From the NCBI GenBank assembly GCA_027532905.1, contig JAPZUA010000001.1:211565-275564 (forward strand): 64,000 nucleotides of DNA, in the 5' to 3' direction. Every line of letters starts with the position of its first letter. Within the stretch, counting starts at the first letter, position 1. Position numbers and translations under genes: made by a program. Positions 43,123 through 51,818 of this stretch are shown here, one piece after another. The stretch comes from Magnetospirillum sp. Lineage in GTDB: Bacteria > Pseudomonadota > Alphaproteobacteria > CACIAM-22H2. The notes under the pieces are model-generated. The model saw only the letters and a list, made by a program, of their open reading frames with translations, was not told the origin of the DNA and did no database searches.

Positions 43123-43928
43123 CAGACCCACATCCGCTTTTTGCGACCCATCCGCGGATTATCGGCGCTTTGCATTTGCCCGACCTCGGCCTTGCGCGCG
43201 AAACATCCATGGCATGGCTTGAGGACTACACGCTTGCCAACGCGCGGGTCTTCGCCGATGCGGGCTTTCCGGCACTGATGCTTCAAGACCAGACACGCAC
43301 GACAGCCGACGCCGATCCCGCCACGATCGCGATCGTGACGGCACTCGGGCGGTCGATCCGCCAAGCCTTTCCGGCAATGCGCCTCGGCATCATCGTGCAG
43401 GCGCATGACGCGATCGCCCCTCTCGCGATCGCGCATGCAACAGGTGCGGATTTCGTGCGGCTCAAGGTCTTCGTCGGCGCTTCGATGACGGCCGAAGGGC
43501 CGCGCACGGCCTTGTGCACGACCGCGCGCACCTACCGGCATAGGATCAAGGCCCAGAAGGTTGCCATCCTTGCCGACGTATTCGACCGCACGAGCGTGCC
43601 GATGGTCGATCTGCCGCCCGAGCGCGCGGCCTTGTGGGCACAGTCGATGGGGGCCGACGCCCTTGTTCTGACCGGCGACACGTTTGCAGACTCACTCGCG
43701 CGCATTGCAAAGGCGCGGACGGCCGGCGTCAGGGTTCCGATCGTGCTCGGCGGTTCGGTGACGGAAGAGAACGTGGCCATTGCCCTCGAAACCGCCGACG
43801 CCGCGATTGTTTCGACAGCCCTGATGCGCAAAGGCACGCACGACGGAGATTTGCTTCGCTGGGATATTGAATCGGCATCGCGCTTTGCGGCCAAGGCAGC
43901 TGCCGTCGATATCCGCAAATCGACCTAA
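43119..43928 (+). CDS. BtpA/SgcQ family (beta/alpha)8 protein
   Basis: A 269-residue TIM-barrel protein of the BtpA family. It shows PRIIGALHLPDLG at the start, ADFVRLKVFVGASMTAEG and ALVLTGDTF, with GGSVTEENVAIALETADAAIVSTALMRKG (residues about 205-235) as the phosphate-binding end. SgcQ in E. coli lies in an uncharacterised sugar operon; the biochemical role is unknown. The TTG start has GAGGAG upstream and overlaps the PfkB stop. It closes the SIS/PfkB operon. Confidence 0.8.
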   Translation: MTDPHPLFATHPRIIGALHLPDLGLARETSMAWLEDYTLANARVFADAGFPALMLQDQTRTTADADPATIAIVTALGRSIRQAFPAMRLGIIVQAHDAIAPLAIAHATGADFVRLKVFVGASMTAEGPRTALCTTARTYRHRIKAQKVAILADVFDRTSVPMVDLPPERAALWAQSMGADALVLTGDTFADSLARIAKARTAGVRVPIVLGGSVTEENVAIALETADAAIVSTALMRKGTHDGDLLRWDIESASRFAAKAAAVDIRKST

Positions 43929-44066
43929 ATGGATCTCCGCGAGCCTTAAAGTTCCCGCGGAAACGGGCAAGTACGAAGAAGCGCCGAAGCAAAAGAGAAC
44001 TGCCAGAAACTTTCGCGTCAAGTCAGTGCCGCCCATCGGTTCGATCGAGACGAAACATCCAAAACC

Positions 44067-44100
44067 TAACGCGCGCGTCTGCACAGATGCGTGCGCGTTA
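44067..44100 (-). terminator. Probable terminator between convergent operons
   Basis: An inverted repeat with 11-base arms (TAACGCGCGCG and CGTGCGCGTTA, one mismatch) includes the TAA of the SBP gene. On the minus strand the stem is followed by TTAGGTTTTGG. It lies in the 169-bp gap between the BtpA and SBP genes and could work in both directions. Confidence 0.45.
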
Positions 44101-45672
44101 CCGGCGCGGACGCGCCGACATGGCGAGCGTGTATTCGTCTCCGCGCGCCTCGTAGGCAATCTCCGCATTGCTGGCCCAAAAATTCGTGTAATGGACCAGT
44201 GGCACCAAAGCCGTCTGTTCCATCGCCAAGCGCGTGGCGTCGCGCAGCAGTGTCTCGCGTTTCGCGTCATCGACTTCAACCAACGCCTGACGGATCAACG
44301 CATCGACCGCGTCGCTCGAGAACCGGCCACGATTGTTTGCGCCAAGCCCGCGCTCGCGGTCGAAACTATGCACCAAAACCCGCAGCGCTGAGGACGCTTC
44401 GCCGCTGACAGCGGCGTAGCCGATCAGGATGAGGCTGAACTCCGGCACTGCCGAACGCGTCAAAAACACGCTGGGCGGCATCGTCTCGACCTTCACCTGA
44501 AGGCCGATGCGCGACAGCATCTGCCCAACCGCCTGAGCTGCCGCAATGTCGCCGACATAGCGGTTCGAAGGACCGTGCAGGGTGATGCCGAACCCGTTCG
44601 GATAGCCGGCCTCGCCAAGCAGGCGGCGTGCGGTCTCGATATCCTGTGCTGCGGGCTTCAAAGACGGGTCGTGGCCAAAGAAGCCGGCCGACACAAGCTG
44701 TGCCGCCGGCGTGCCGACGCCCTCGAGAACGCGATCGGCCAAAGGCTCGCGCGCGATGGCGAGCGACAACGCTTTTCGCACACGCGCATCCTTGAACGGA
44801 TTGGCAGGCAGCGGATTGCCGGCAAGGTCGGTCGCGAAGGGCGTCTGGTCGCGCGCAGAGTCAAGCGACAGGAACAGCAGCCGATTGGACGGCGCTTCCG
44901 CGAGCCGGAAACGCGAATTGGCGCGCAATGTTGCCAGGACCGTGGGCGGCACGCTCTCGATCATGTCGACATTGTCGGCCAGAAGTGCGGCCACGCGCGC
45001 GGCGTCGGCCGTGAGGATGCGAAATTCAACACGCGCCCACGGGGCGGGACCGCCCCAATAGGTCTCGTTGCGCTCGATCGTGAGTCGATCGCCGCGCGTC
45101 CAGCCGACGATCTTGTACGGACCCGTTCCGACGGCGAGCTTGCCGGATGCAAAATCCTCCTGCTTGGTCTCGGCATGAATTTTCGCCGACAGGATCGCGA
45201 TGACCGACAGATCGGTCGGCAGCGTCGGGTTGGGTTCACGAGTCGTGATGCGGACGCGCGAGGCGCCGACGCTTTCGACCGCAACGATCGAGCGCAAATA
45301 GGGCGCGAAAGAAGACGGGCTGCGCTCGACTTTCCGCGCACGGTCGATCGAGAACGCGACGTCAGCCGCTTCGAACGGCGTGCCGTCGTGGAAGCGCACA
45401 CCTTGGCGCAAATCGAATTCCCACAAGGTAGGTGCGACCGCGCGCCACGCCACGGCCAAGCCGGGGACCAGACGCTGATCCTTGTCCTGGTGGACGAGCC
45501 GATCGAACAGATGGAACCCGAACGCGCTGTTGGGCGCGAACTGGTGGTATTGCGGATCGAGCGAGTCGGGCTCAACCGCGAGACCGACGCGCAAATTCTG
45601 CGCATAAGCGGGCAACGCGGCGGCGATGAGGAGTGCAATGCCGAGTATCCGAAACAGGCGACGAAGCTTCAT
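44098..45672 (-). CDS. ABC transporter substrate-binding protein, family 5 (oligopeptide/nickel-type)
   Basis: A 524-residue periplasmic protein with a Sec signal peptide (LLIAAALPAYAQ). The SBP_5 pattern includes LRVGLAVEPDSLDPQYHQ, WEFDLRQGVRFHDGTPFEAADV, AVGTGPYKIVGW and the C-terminal ALVPLVHYTNFWAS. Such proteins bind peptides, opines, glycosides or cations. No DppB/DppC-type permease is nearby, so it is an orphan in this window. It follows the TauD gene by 15 bp in a minus-strand operon led by GntR. Confidence 0.9.
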   Translation of the reverse strand: MKLRRLFRILGIALLIAAALPAYAQNLRVGLAVEPDSLDPQYHQFAPNSAFGFHLFDRLVHQDKDQRLVPGLAVAWRAVAPTLWEFDLRQGVRFHDGTPFEAADVAFSIDRARKVERSPSSFAPYLRSIVAVESVGASRVRITTREPNPTLPTDLSVIAILSAKIHAETKQEDFASGKLAVGTGPYKIVGWTRGDRLTIERNETYWGGPAPWARVEFRILTADAARVAALLADNVDMIESVPPTVLATLRANSRFRLAEAPSNRLLFLSLDSARDQTPFATDLAGNPLPANPFKDARVRKALSLAIAREPLADRVLEGVGTPAAQLVSAGFFGHDPSLKPAAQDIETARRLLGEAGYPNGFGITLHGPSNRYVGDIAAAQAVGQMLSRIGLQVKVETMPPSVFLTRSAVPEFSLILIGYAAVSGEASSALRVLVHSFDRERGLGANNRGRFSSDAVDALIRQALVEVDDAKRETLLRDATRLAMEQTALVPLVHYTNFWASNAEIAYEARGDEYTLAMSARPRR

Positions 45673-45687
45673 CGGTACAGCTCCCTC

Positions 45688-46521
45688 TTACGCGATTTGG
45701 GTTCGATACATGGTGCGCTCTTCGCCGGGCGGATAGCCGCCGGCCGCGCGATGCGCGGTGCAGCGATTGTCCCAAACGACGAGATCGCCTTTCGTCCAGC
45801 GATGCCGATAGAGATACGTCTCCGACGTCGCATGCGCGAAAAGCCGCGCGAGCAGCGCTTCGCCGATTTCCGTGTCCGTGTCGACGACGCGCACGGCATT
45901 CGTCTCGTCGATGTAAAGCGCCTTCGCACCGGTCTCGGGATGCTCAAGTACAAGCGGATGCACGACATCGGGCAGCCTTACGCGCTGTTCCGGCGTCAAA
46001 GGGGCGGCATTGCCGGGATTGCGTCCGCCCCACGAGAACATCGCCGCTGCGCGGTCCGCCTGCACCCGAACTTCGGGTGCGAGATCGGCATAGGCGCGGG
46101 CCGTATCGACGAACAGCGTATCGCCGCCCGAAGACGGTAGGACGACCGCATAGAGGGCTGTCGCCTTGCAGGGCGTGCGCGCATAGGACTGATCCGTATG
46201 CCACCCCGTCCCGCGCGCCGCTCCTTTCGGGTCGACGATGCCCGTGCGCGGGTTGCGATTCGAGATGATCGAAACGGCAGGCCATTCGGGATGCCGATAT
46301 TGGTCGAGCGCATGCTCGACCAGACGGCCGAAGATGCCACCCGCTTTCGCGAACCCGGCGACGTCGAGATGTTGGCCACGAAATACCAGGACTTTGTGCG
46401 CGAGGAACGCTTCGGCCACACGCGCGCTTGCCGCCGCATCGATCGGTGTCGCGAGGTCGAGACCGCGTATCGCGGCGGAAAATCCGTCGGAAGCAGGTTC
46501 AATTTCGAACGATGCGATCAT
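45688..46521 (-). CDS. TauD/TfdA-family 2-oxoglutarate dioxygenase
   Basis: A 277-residue alpha-ketoglutarate-dependent oxygenase. It starts MIASFEIEPASDGFSAAIRG. The iron ligands are H108 and D110 (GWHTDQSYARTP), with the distal His in DNRCTAHRAAGGY, and the cosubstrate Arg is in RTMYRTQI. The family cleaves taurine, 2,4-D or N-alkyl groups by hydroxylation. It is the paralogue of 55179-56051. It is encoded between an ATPase and an SBP_5 gene. The upstream frame stays open, so a longer start is possible, but homologues begin here. Confidence 0.88.
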   Translation of the reverse strand: MIASFEIEPASDGFSAAIRGLDLATPIDAAASARVAEAFLAHKVLVFRGQHLDVAGFAKAGGIFGRLVEHALDQYRHPEWPAVSIISNRNPRTGIVDPKGAARGTGWHTDQSYARTPCKATALYAVVLPSSGGDTLFVDTARAYADLAPEVRVQADRAAAMFSWGGRNPGNAAPLTPEQRVRLPDVVHPLVLEHPETGAKALYIDETNAVRVVDTDTEIGEALLARLFAHATSETYLYRHRWTKGDLVVWDNRCTAHRAAGGYPPGEERTMYRTQIA

Positions 46522-46681
46522 GGCAGGACCGATCGGAAGATCGCGCGCGCAAGAGGTACGACATCGAGCGTTAACGGATTCATTTTGGCCCCTCCCTGCG
46601 AATCTCCCGCGACGCGATAGTGGCTCGAAAAGTAGCAAAGCCCATGCCATTGCTTTTCAGCGATGCAAGACGCGCGCGGTT

Positions 46682-47788
46682 TCAAACAGTTCGCGGATAG
46701 ACGAGCGTATCCTCGGGCCGCCAAAACACATCGACACGCGTGCCGGCTTGCGGAATCGGGACAGCCCCTTGCGGCGTCTCTAGAAGAAGGCAGGCCGACG
46801 GCGGTGCGCCGAAATGGATCGTGACTTTGGGGCCCAAAAAAATCGTGTCCGACACAACGAGTTCCAGCCGATTGTCGTGCCCCGACTGCGCCGTCAGCGA
46901 CATGCGCTCGGGCCGAATCCCGAGAGTCACGGGTGCACCGACAAGATAGCTACCGGGACAGCGAATGCGGCCCAGCACCGTTTCGACATCCAATATCCCG
47001 TCGGCGTAGGCGCGCACGATTCCGTCAAGGCGCGTCGACAGGCCAACGAAATCGAGCGCAAACGCTGTCGCCGGACGATTATAGAGATCGGCAGGACCGC
47101 CGATTTGCTCGATCGCCCCTTGGTTCATCACGGCGATGCGATCGGACATGATGAGCGCTTCGTCCTGATCGTGCGTGACAAAGACGGCCGTCGTGCCGAT
47201 CTCGCGCAGAAGTCGGCGCAGTTCGATCTGCATCGACTCGCGAAGCTTGCGGTCGAGTGCACTGAACGGTTCGTCGAGCAGCAGCAGTTTGGGCTGCACG
47301 GCCAAGGCGCGCGCCACGGCAACACGCTGCTGCTGGCCGCCTGACAACGCGCGAATGGAGCGGTCGGCCAGCGCCTCGAGATGCACGAGATCAAGATATT
47401 TGGCGACCGTCGCCGCGATCTCGCCGGCCGGGCGGCGCTGGGCGCGGAGCCCGTACGCGACATTGTCGGCCACGCTCAAATGCGGAAACAGCGCGTAGTT
47501 CTGGAAAACGACGCCGACATTGCGCTTATGCGGCGGTTCTGCAGTGATATCGGCGTCGGCAAGGCGCACTGTACCGCGATCCGGCACGACAAGCCCCGCC
47601 ACGATGCGCAGCAGCGTAGTCTTTCCGCACCCCGACGGCCCCAGCAGCGAAACGAACTCGCCGCGCGCAACGCACAGATCCACGCCCGCCAGCACGACCG
47701 CACTGCCGAACGACTTTTCGAGCCCGACAATATCGAGGAATCGCCGATCGTCCTTTAGATTCCCAGCACTCGCGGAAGGATCATTCAT
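46682..47788 (-). CDS. ABC transporter ATP-binding protein, PotA-like
   Basis: A 368-residue ATPase with GPSGCGKTT, VFQNYALFPHL, LSGGQQQRVAVARAL, LLLDEPFSALD and THDQDEAL, and a C-terminal TOBE domain (LDFVGLSTRLDGIV onward). It closely resembles the ATPase at 56048. No permease lies in its own minus-strand operon; the divergent genes at 49936-52610 have no ATPase of their own and may use it. Confidence 0.95.
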   Translation of the reverse strand: MNDPSASAGNLKDDRRFLDIVGLEKSFGSAVVLAGVDLCVARGEFVSLLGPSGCGKTTLLRIVAGLVVPDRGTVRLADADITAEPPHKRNVGVVFQNYALFPHLSVADNVAYGLRAQRRPAGEIAATVAKYLDLVHLEALADRSIRALSGGQQQRVAVARALAVQPKLLLLDEPFSALDRKLRESMQIELRRLLREIGTTAVFVTHDQDEALIMSDRIAVMNQGAIEQIGGPADLYNRPATAFALDFVGLSTRLDGIVRAYADGILDVETVLGRIRCPGSYLVGAPVTLGIRPERMSLTAQSGHDNRLELVVSDTIFLGPKVTIHFGAPPSACLLLETPQGAVPIPQAGTRVDVFWRPEDTLVYPRTV

Positions 47789-47883
47789 GCGTTTTCAGCC
47801 AAGCCCGGTTTGACGTAAGCGGGGAATACCCCCACGTCGAAAGCCAAAGCAACGGCTGTGCCGTTCCGAAGATAGGGGCTGGC

Positions 47884-48630
47884 CTACGCCTTGCGCTTGG
47901 TCGGCTGCGGGCGCGCGTAGGCGCCGAGCCAGACATCGACATTGTTGGCGCGCGCCTGGTCGTCGCCTGAAAAACGCAGCTGCTGCTCGTTGATCTGCAG
48001 GTGGCTCTGCACGAGGGCGATCGCCTTTTTCGCGTCGCCCTTGGCGATCAGCTGGGCGAGTATGCGATGCTCGTCGATCTGCCGCTTGGTGAAAGGCTGC
48101 GGATCGGCCAAAGCGCGAATCAACGCGCAGCGCGGCAGAATCTGGCCAAGCAAATGGCACAGAACGGCGTTGCCGCCGATTTCGGCGATCACAAGATGGA
48201 ACTCCCCGCGCAGCCGCACGAGCTCGCGCCGGTTTTTCGCCGTCGCCGCCGCATCCTGCCGCTCGATATGCGCAAGCATCGTGCGCATGTCGTTGGCCGT
48301 GCAGTAGCGCGCGGCATCGGCAACCGTCTGTGATTCGATCGCGCGCCGTGCCGCGTAGAGATCGGCCGCCATGCGCGCGGTCGGCCGCGCGATCGACGCA
48401 CCGCGGTTCGGCTCGATTTCGACGATTCCGAGAAAGCGCAGATGCTGCAGCGCCTGGCGCACTGTCGTGCGGCTCGTCTCGAACAGACGCGCCAGCAGCT
48501 CTTCGCCGAGCTTGCCGCCGGCCGGCAGATTGCGATCCGACAGCGCGTCGAGCACGGCATCGACGATTCGCAAGGCGGCGGGCGCCAAATGGCTGCGGGC
48601 GCTCTCGGCGGGGAGTGCGGTGTCGAACAC
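47884..48630 (-). CDS. GntR-family transcriptional regulator, FadR/FCD subfamily
   Basis: A 248-residue regulator. The winged HTH spans about residues 20-85 (LPAGGKLGEELLARLFETSRTTVRQALQHLRFLGIV), and the FCD domain follows (RRAIESQTVADAARY, GEFHLVIAEIGGN). It stands between the divergent operons of the third module and is preceded by a palindromic site TTGTATACAA, characteristic of this subfamily. It probably represses both directions until an organic acid or ring compound is bound (inference). Confidence 0.92.
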   Translation of the reverse strand: MFDTALPAESARSHLAPAALRIVDAVLDALSDRNLPAGGKLGEELLARLFETSRTTVRQALQHLRFLGIVEIEPNRGASIARPTARMAADLYAARRAIESQTVADAARYCTANDMRTMLAHIERQDAAATAKNRRELVRLRGEFHLVIAEIGGNAVLCHLLGQILPRCALIRALADPQPFTKRQIDEHRILAQLIAKGDAKKAIALVQSHLQINEQQLRFSGDDQARANNVDVWLGAYARPQPTKRKA

Positions 48631-48695
48631 GGGCGGCTGCGGCCTCTTGCGGCTGGCGGACAGTCAGATTTCGTCTGTAGAATTAACACGCCGCC

Positions 48696-48711
48696 ATTTT
48701 GTATACAATAT
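48696..48711. promoter_or_regulatory. GntR operator-like palindrome
   Basis: ATTTTGTATACAATAT is a 16-bp near-perfect palindrome with perfect core TTGTATACAA. It lies 66 bp upstream of the GntR start and about 160 bp upstream of the dioxygenase start. A related half-site ATTTTGTAGAC lies at 48727-48737. FCD-type GntR regulators commonly recognise sites built on TGTATACA. Confidence 0.6.
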
Positions 48712-48868
48712 CATCTTTTGTTGCCAATTTTGTAGACGCGTGCACAAACTTTCGCCTTTCACGCGCGCTTACCTTGGCCAAACGCCCTGCGAATGAACGA
48801 CTTTCGCCATGGCATACGCCTTGCTGTGCCTAGGCTCGTGCCGCCGCGTTTGCGGCAGGGGGGTGCAT

Positions 48869-49882
48869 ATGGATCTGCCTTTGATCGACATCTCGGCGTT
48901 TCGCACGCGCGACCAAAGCCGCATGCAGTCGATCGCCCGCGAGGTCGATCGTGCCTGTCGCGATGTCGGCTTTCTCGTCGTCGGCGGCCACGGCATTCCG
49001 CAAGAACTGTTCGACCGATCCTTCGCGCTCACACGTCGATATTTTGCACGTGGGCATGACGAAAAACTGCGCGACTGCTCGTCCTCGCCGGACGTTTTCC
49101 GCGGCTACGAACGCATGGGCACGCGCTATCGCGACGCCGGCCCCGCGGGCAAGAAGGTCGCCGACTACAAAGAAGCCTACATGATCTCGTCGCCCGATTT
49201 CGACGCGGCGGATCGCAACCAACCCGTTCCGCGCGGCTTCGAAGGCATGTATGCGCCGAACATCTGGCCCGACGAGGCGGCGGGCGACATTGCGGGTTTC
49301 CGCACGACCTTCGTTGAATTCTACCGCGCGGTCGACGCACTCGCGCGCACGATGAACGGCGTATTCGCGGCCGCCTTGCAGCTCCCAGAAGATTTCTTCG
49401 TTCCGCATTTTGCGGGCCATGCGAGCACCTGCACCTGGGTCAATTACCCGGCGCAGACCGTGCCGCCCGAACCTGGCCAGATGCGGATACCCGAACATAC
49501 GGATTCGACGTCGCTGACGGTCGTCGTGCAGGACGGCTCCACGCACGGCCTCGAAATCAAGACGCGCGACGGAAAATGGATCCCCGTGCGCAGCCCCGAG
49601 GGGGCCGTGGTCATCAATCTCGGCGACCTCATGGCGCAATGGACGAACGACCGCTGGGTCTCCACGCCGCATCGCGTCGACAATCCGCCGCGCGAGATCG
49701 CGATGGCCAATCCGCGTTATTCGCTGTGCTTCTTCCAGAAGCCGCACGTCGATGCGTCGATCGAATGCCTGCCGACCTGCACCGATGCGGCGAATCCGGC
49801 GCGCCATGCGCCGATCCAAGCCGGCGCCTATATCCGCCAAAAAATGCTGCGCACCCGTCCACAACCGAGTGCCGCCGAGTGA
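48869..49882 (+). CDS. Isopenicillin N synthase-family Fe(II)/2-oxoglutarate dioxygenase
   Basis: A 337-residue oxygenase. DIOX_N is marked by GFLVVGGHGIPQ. Iron ligands are H210 and D212 (PEHTDSTSLTVV) and the distal His in STPHRVDNPP. The cosubstrate clamp is NPRYSLCFF. The ATG at 48869 has GGCAGGGGGG upstream; the frame stays open 60 bp further, but that part has no family similarity. It heads the long plus-strand operon of the third module. Paralogue of 54166. Confidence 0.9.
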   Translation: MDLPLIDISAFRTRDQSRMQSIAREVDRACRDVGFLVVGGHGIPQELFDRSFALTRRYFARGHDEKLRDCSSSPDVFRGYERMGTRYRDAGPAGKKVADYKEAYMISSPDFDAADRNQPVPRGFEGMYAPNIWPDEAAGDIAGFRTTFVEFYRAVDALARTMNGVFAAALQLPEDFFVPHFAGHASTCTWVNYPAQTVPPEPGQMRIPEHTDSTSLTVVVQDGSTHGLEIKTRDGKWIPVRSPEGAVVINLGDLMAQWTNDRWVSTPHRVDNPPREIAMANPRYSLCFFQKPHVDASIECLPTCTDAANPARHAPIQAGAYIRQKMLRTRPQPSAAE

Positions 49883-49935
49883 CCGGGACTGCGGTTCGCG
49901 TCTTCACCTGATTCATCCGAACGGAGCTGAGCGAC

Positions 49936-50985
49936 ATGATCCACACGACATCGAAGACCCGCCGATCCTTCCTCGTCCAAGCCGCAGCCGGCGCAAGTAT
50001 AGCCCTCGCCGCTCCTGCCCTTGCCCAAGTCCGCCGCAAGGAACTGATCATCGGCGGCCCGGCCGGCATGACCGACGTGCTGAAACAGGACGTGTTCCCG
50101 TCCTTCGAAAAGAAATACGGCTGCCGCGTGCTGTTCGACGGTTCGAGCTCGCTCGAGAACCTCAAGAAGATGCAGGCCATCAAAGACCGGCCGCAATTCT
50201 CGGTCGTGCTGATGGACGATCCGGTGATGATCGTCGCGCAAGACGAGAAGCTGATCGAAAAGATCGATCCAAAGAACATTCCCAATATCGGCGCGATCGT
50301 GCCGAACGCGATCGTGCGCGACGGCTGGTGGCTCTCCTACAAATGGCCGCGCGCGTCGATCGCCTACAATTCGAAGGACCTTCCCGGCGGCACGCCGTCC
50401 TGGGCCATGCTCTGGGATCCCAAATACAAGGGCAAGGTCATGATCCCGTCGGTCCGTGCCACGCAGATTCCGTTCATCCTCGCGGCGGCAGCGCATCTCG
50501 AAACCGGAAAGCCGATTGCCGAAGCGCAATACGACATCAACGCCGCCTTCAAGAAACTTGCGACGATCCGCTCCAACCTGCTGCTGATCTACAACGGTTC
50601 GGCACAGGTTGCGAACCTAATCGAAACCGGCGAAGCCACGCTGGGTGCCGGCATGTTCTCGTCCTACACGCTGTGGCGTAAACGCGCGGGCGCACCCGTC
50701 GATCTCGGCTATCCCAAAGAGGGCTCGTTCGCCATGCCGTCCGGCATCGCGAAGGTCGCCAAAGCGCCCGAGCCCGAACTTGCCGATGCATTCATCAGCG
50801 AAACGCTAGGGGCCGAATACCAAAAAGTGTGGGCGGAGAAGCTCTACGACACGCCCACCAACCCCTCGGTTCCGCTGCCGCCGGAAGTCGCCGCCGCATC
50901 GACGCTCACGGTCATCGACTGGGGCTTCGTCGCTCAGAATCGCAACGAATGGATGTCGCGGTTCGACCGCGAGATTGCGATCTGA
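49936..50985 (+). CDS. ABC transporter substrate-binding protein, Tat-type
   Basis: A 349-residue periplasmic protein with a twin-arginine signal (KTRRSFLVQAAAG, cleavage near ALAQ). The body (ELIIGGPAGMTDVLKQDVFP, VLFDGSSSLENLKK, LAAAAHLETGKPIAEAQYDI) strongly resembles the binding protein at 57243, so the two are duplicates. It is followed 2 bp later by a permease. Confidence 0.92.
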   Translation: MIHTTSKTRRSFLVQAAAGASIALAAPALAQVRRKELIIGGPAGMTDVLKQDVFPSFEKKYGCRVLFDGSSSLENLKKMQAIKDRPQFSVVLMDDPVMIVAQDEKLIEKIDPKNIPNIGAIVPNAIVRDGWWLSYKWPRASIAYNSKDLPGGTPSWAMLWDPKYKGKVMIPSVRATQIPFILAAAAHLETGKPIAEAQYDINAAFKKLATIRSNLLLIYNGSAQVANLIETGEATLGAGMFSSYTLWRKRAGAPVDLGYPKEGSFAMPSGIAKVAKAPEPELADAFISETLGAEYQKVWAEKLYDTPTNPSVPLPPEVAAASTLTVIDWGFVAQNRNEWMSRFDREIAI

Positions 50986-50987
50986 CC

Positions 50988-51818
50988 GTGGCATCGCCGC
51001 GCATGGCCGCAGCCGGGTGGCTTGCCCTGCCCGCTGCGGCCTGGGCGACGATCTGCTTTCTGCTGCCGCTCGCCATTCTGTTTGCGACGAGCTTCCAGAG
51101 CGGCGACGGCGCGCCGTTCGGCGTGTTCGCGCGGATCTTCGGCGATTCCTACTATCGCGACGTCATCGCGAACACGGTCGTCTATGCCTCGGTCGTCACC
51201 TTCGCGTGCCTTGTGATCGGCTATCCATTTGCGCTGGCGCTCGTGCGCCTGCCGGGCTGGCTCCAGGCCATCGGCATGATCGCGATCCTGCTGCCATTGA
51301 CCGCGAGCGCCATCGTCAAGACCTTCGGCTGGACAATCCTGCTGCGCACGACCGGCCTCGTGAACAATCTGCTGATGGCCATCGGCGCCATTGAAGCGCC
51401 GATCCGCATCCTGTTCACGCTGCCTGGCCTCTATCTCGGCACGATCAACATGCTGTTGCCATTCATGATCCTGCCAATCTTCGCCGTGATGCGCCGCATC
51501 GATCCAACGCTGCTCGATGCGGCCGCCACGCTGCGCTCCGGCCCCGTCGACCGGTTTCTGCGCGTGACCTTGCCGCTGAGCCTGCCGGGCGCTTTTGCCG
51601 GGTTTTCGATCGTCTTTTCGCTGGCCTCGTCCGCCTACGTGATCCCCACCCTGCTCATCGGCGAGCGCCACAAGGTGCTGTCGAAAGTCATCGCCCATAA
51701 CTTCCTCGTCGCAAACGACCCGGCACTCGGTGCCGGCCTTGCCGTCGTGCTGCTCGTCTTCTGCACCAGCATGATCGCCCTAGCCGCCCGCTTCGGGCGC
51801 GCGCGCACGGAGAGCTAG
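50988..51818 (+). CDS. ABC transporter permease, PotB-like
   Basis: A 276-residue permease with about six helices. The EAA loop is LDAAATLRSGPVDRFLRVTLP, with R in place of the usual G in the LGAS motif. The GTG at 50988 is 2 bp after the binding-protein stop; an ATG at 51003 is an alternative. It pairs with the following gene. Paralogue of 58265. Confidence 0.9.
   Translation: MASPRMAAAGWLALPAAAWATICFLLPLAILFATSFQSGDGAPFGVFARIFGDSYYRDVIANTVVYASVVTFACLVIGYPFALALVRLPGWLQAIGMIAILLPLTASAIVKTFGWTILLRTTGLVNNLLMAIGAIEAPIRILFTLPGLYLGTINMLLPFMILPIFAVMRRIDPTLLDAAATLRSGPVDRFLRVTLPLSLPGAFAGFSIVFSLASSAYVIPTLLIGERHKVLSKVIAHNFLVANDPALGAGLAVVLLVFCTSMIALAARFGRARTES

Noticed and set aside
44575-46140. A 521-codon plus-strand frame opposite the SBP_5 and TauD genes
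   Set aside because: Both minus-strand genes are unmistakable; the plus frame is arginine-rich noise spanning two genes.
48809-48868. Earlier start for the dioxygenase at 48869
   Set aside because: The extra residues are cysteine/arginine-rich with no family similarity, while a strong purine-rich ribosome site sits before 48869.
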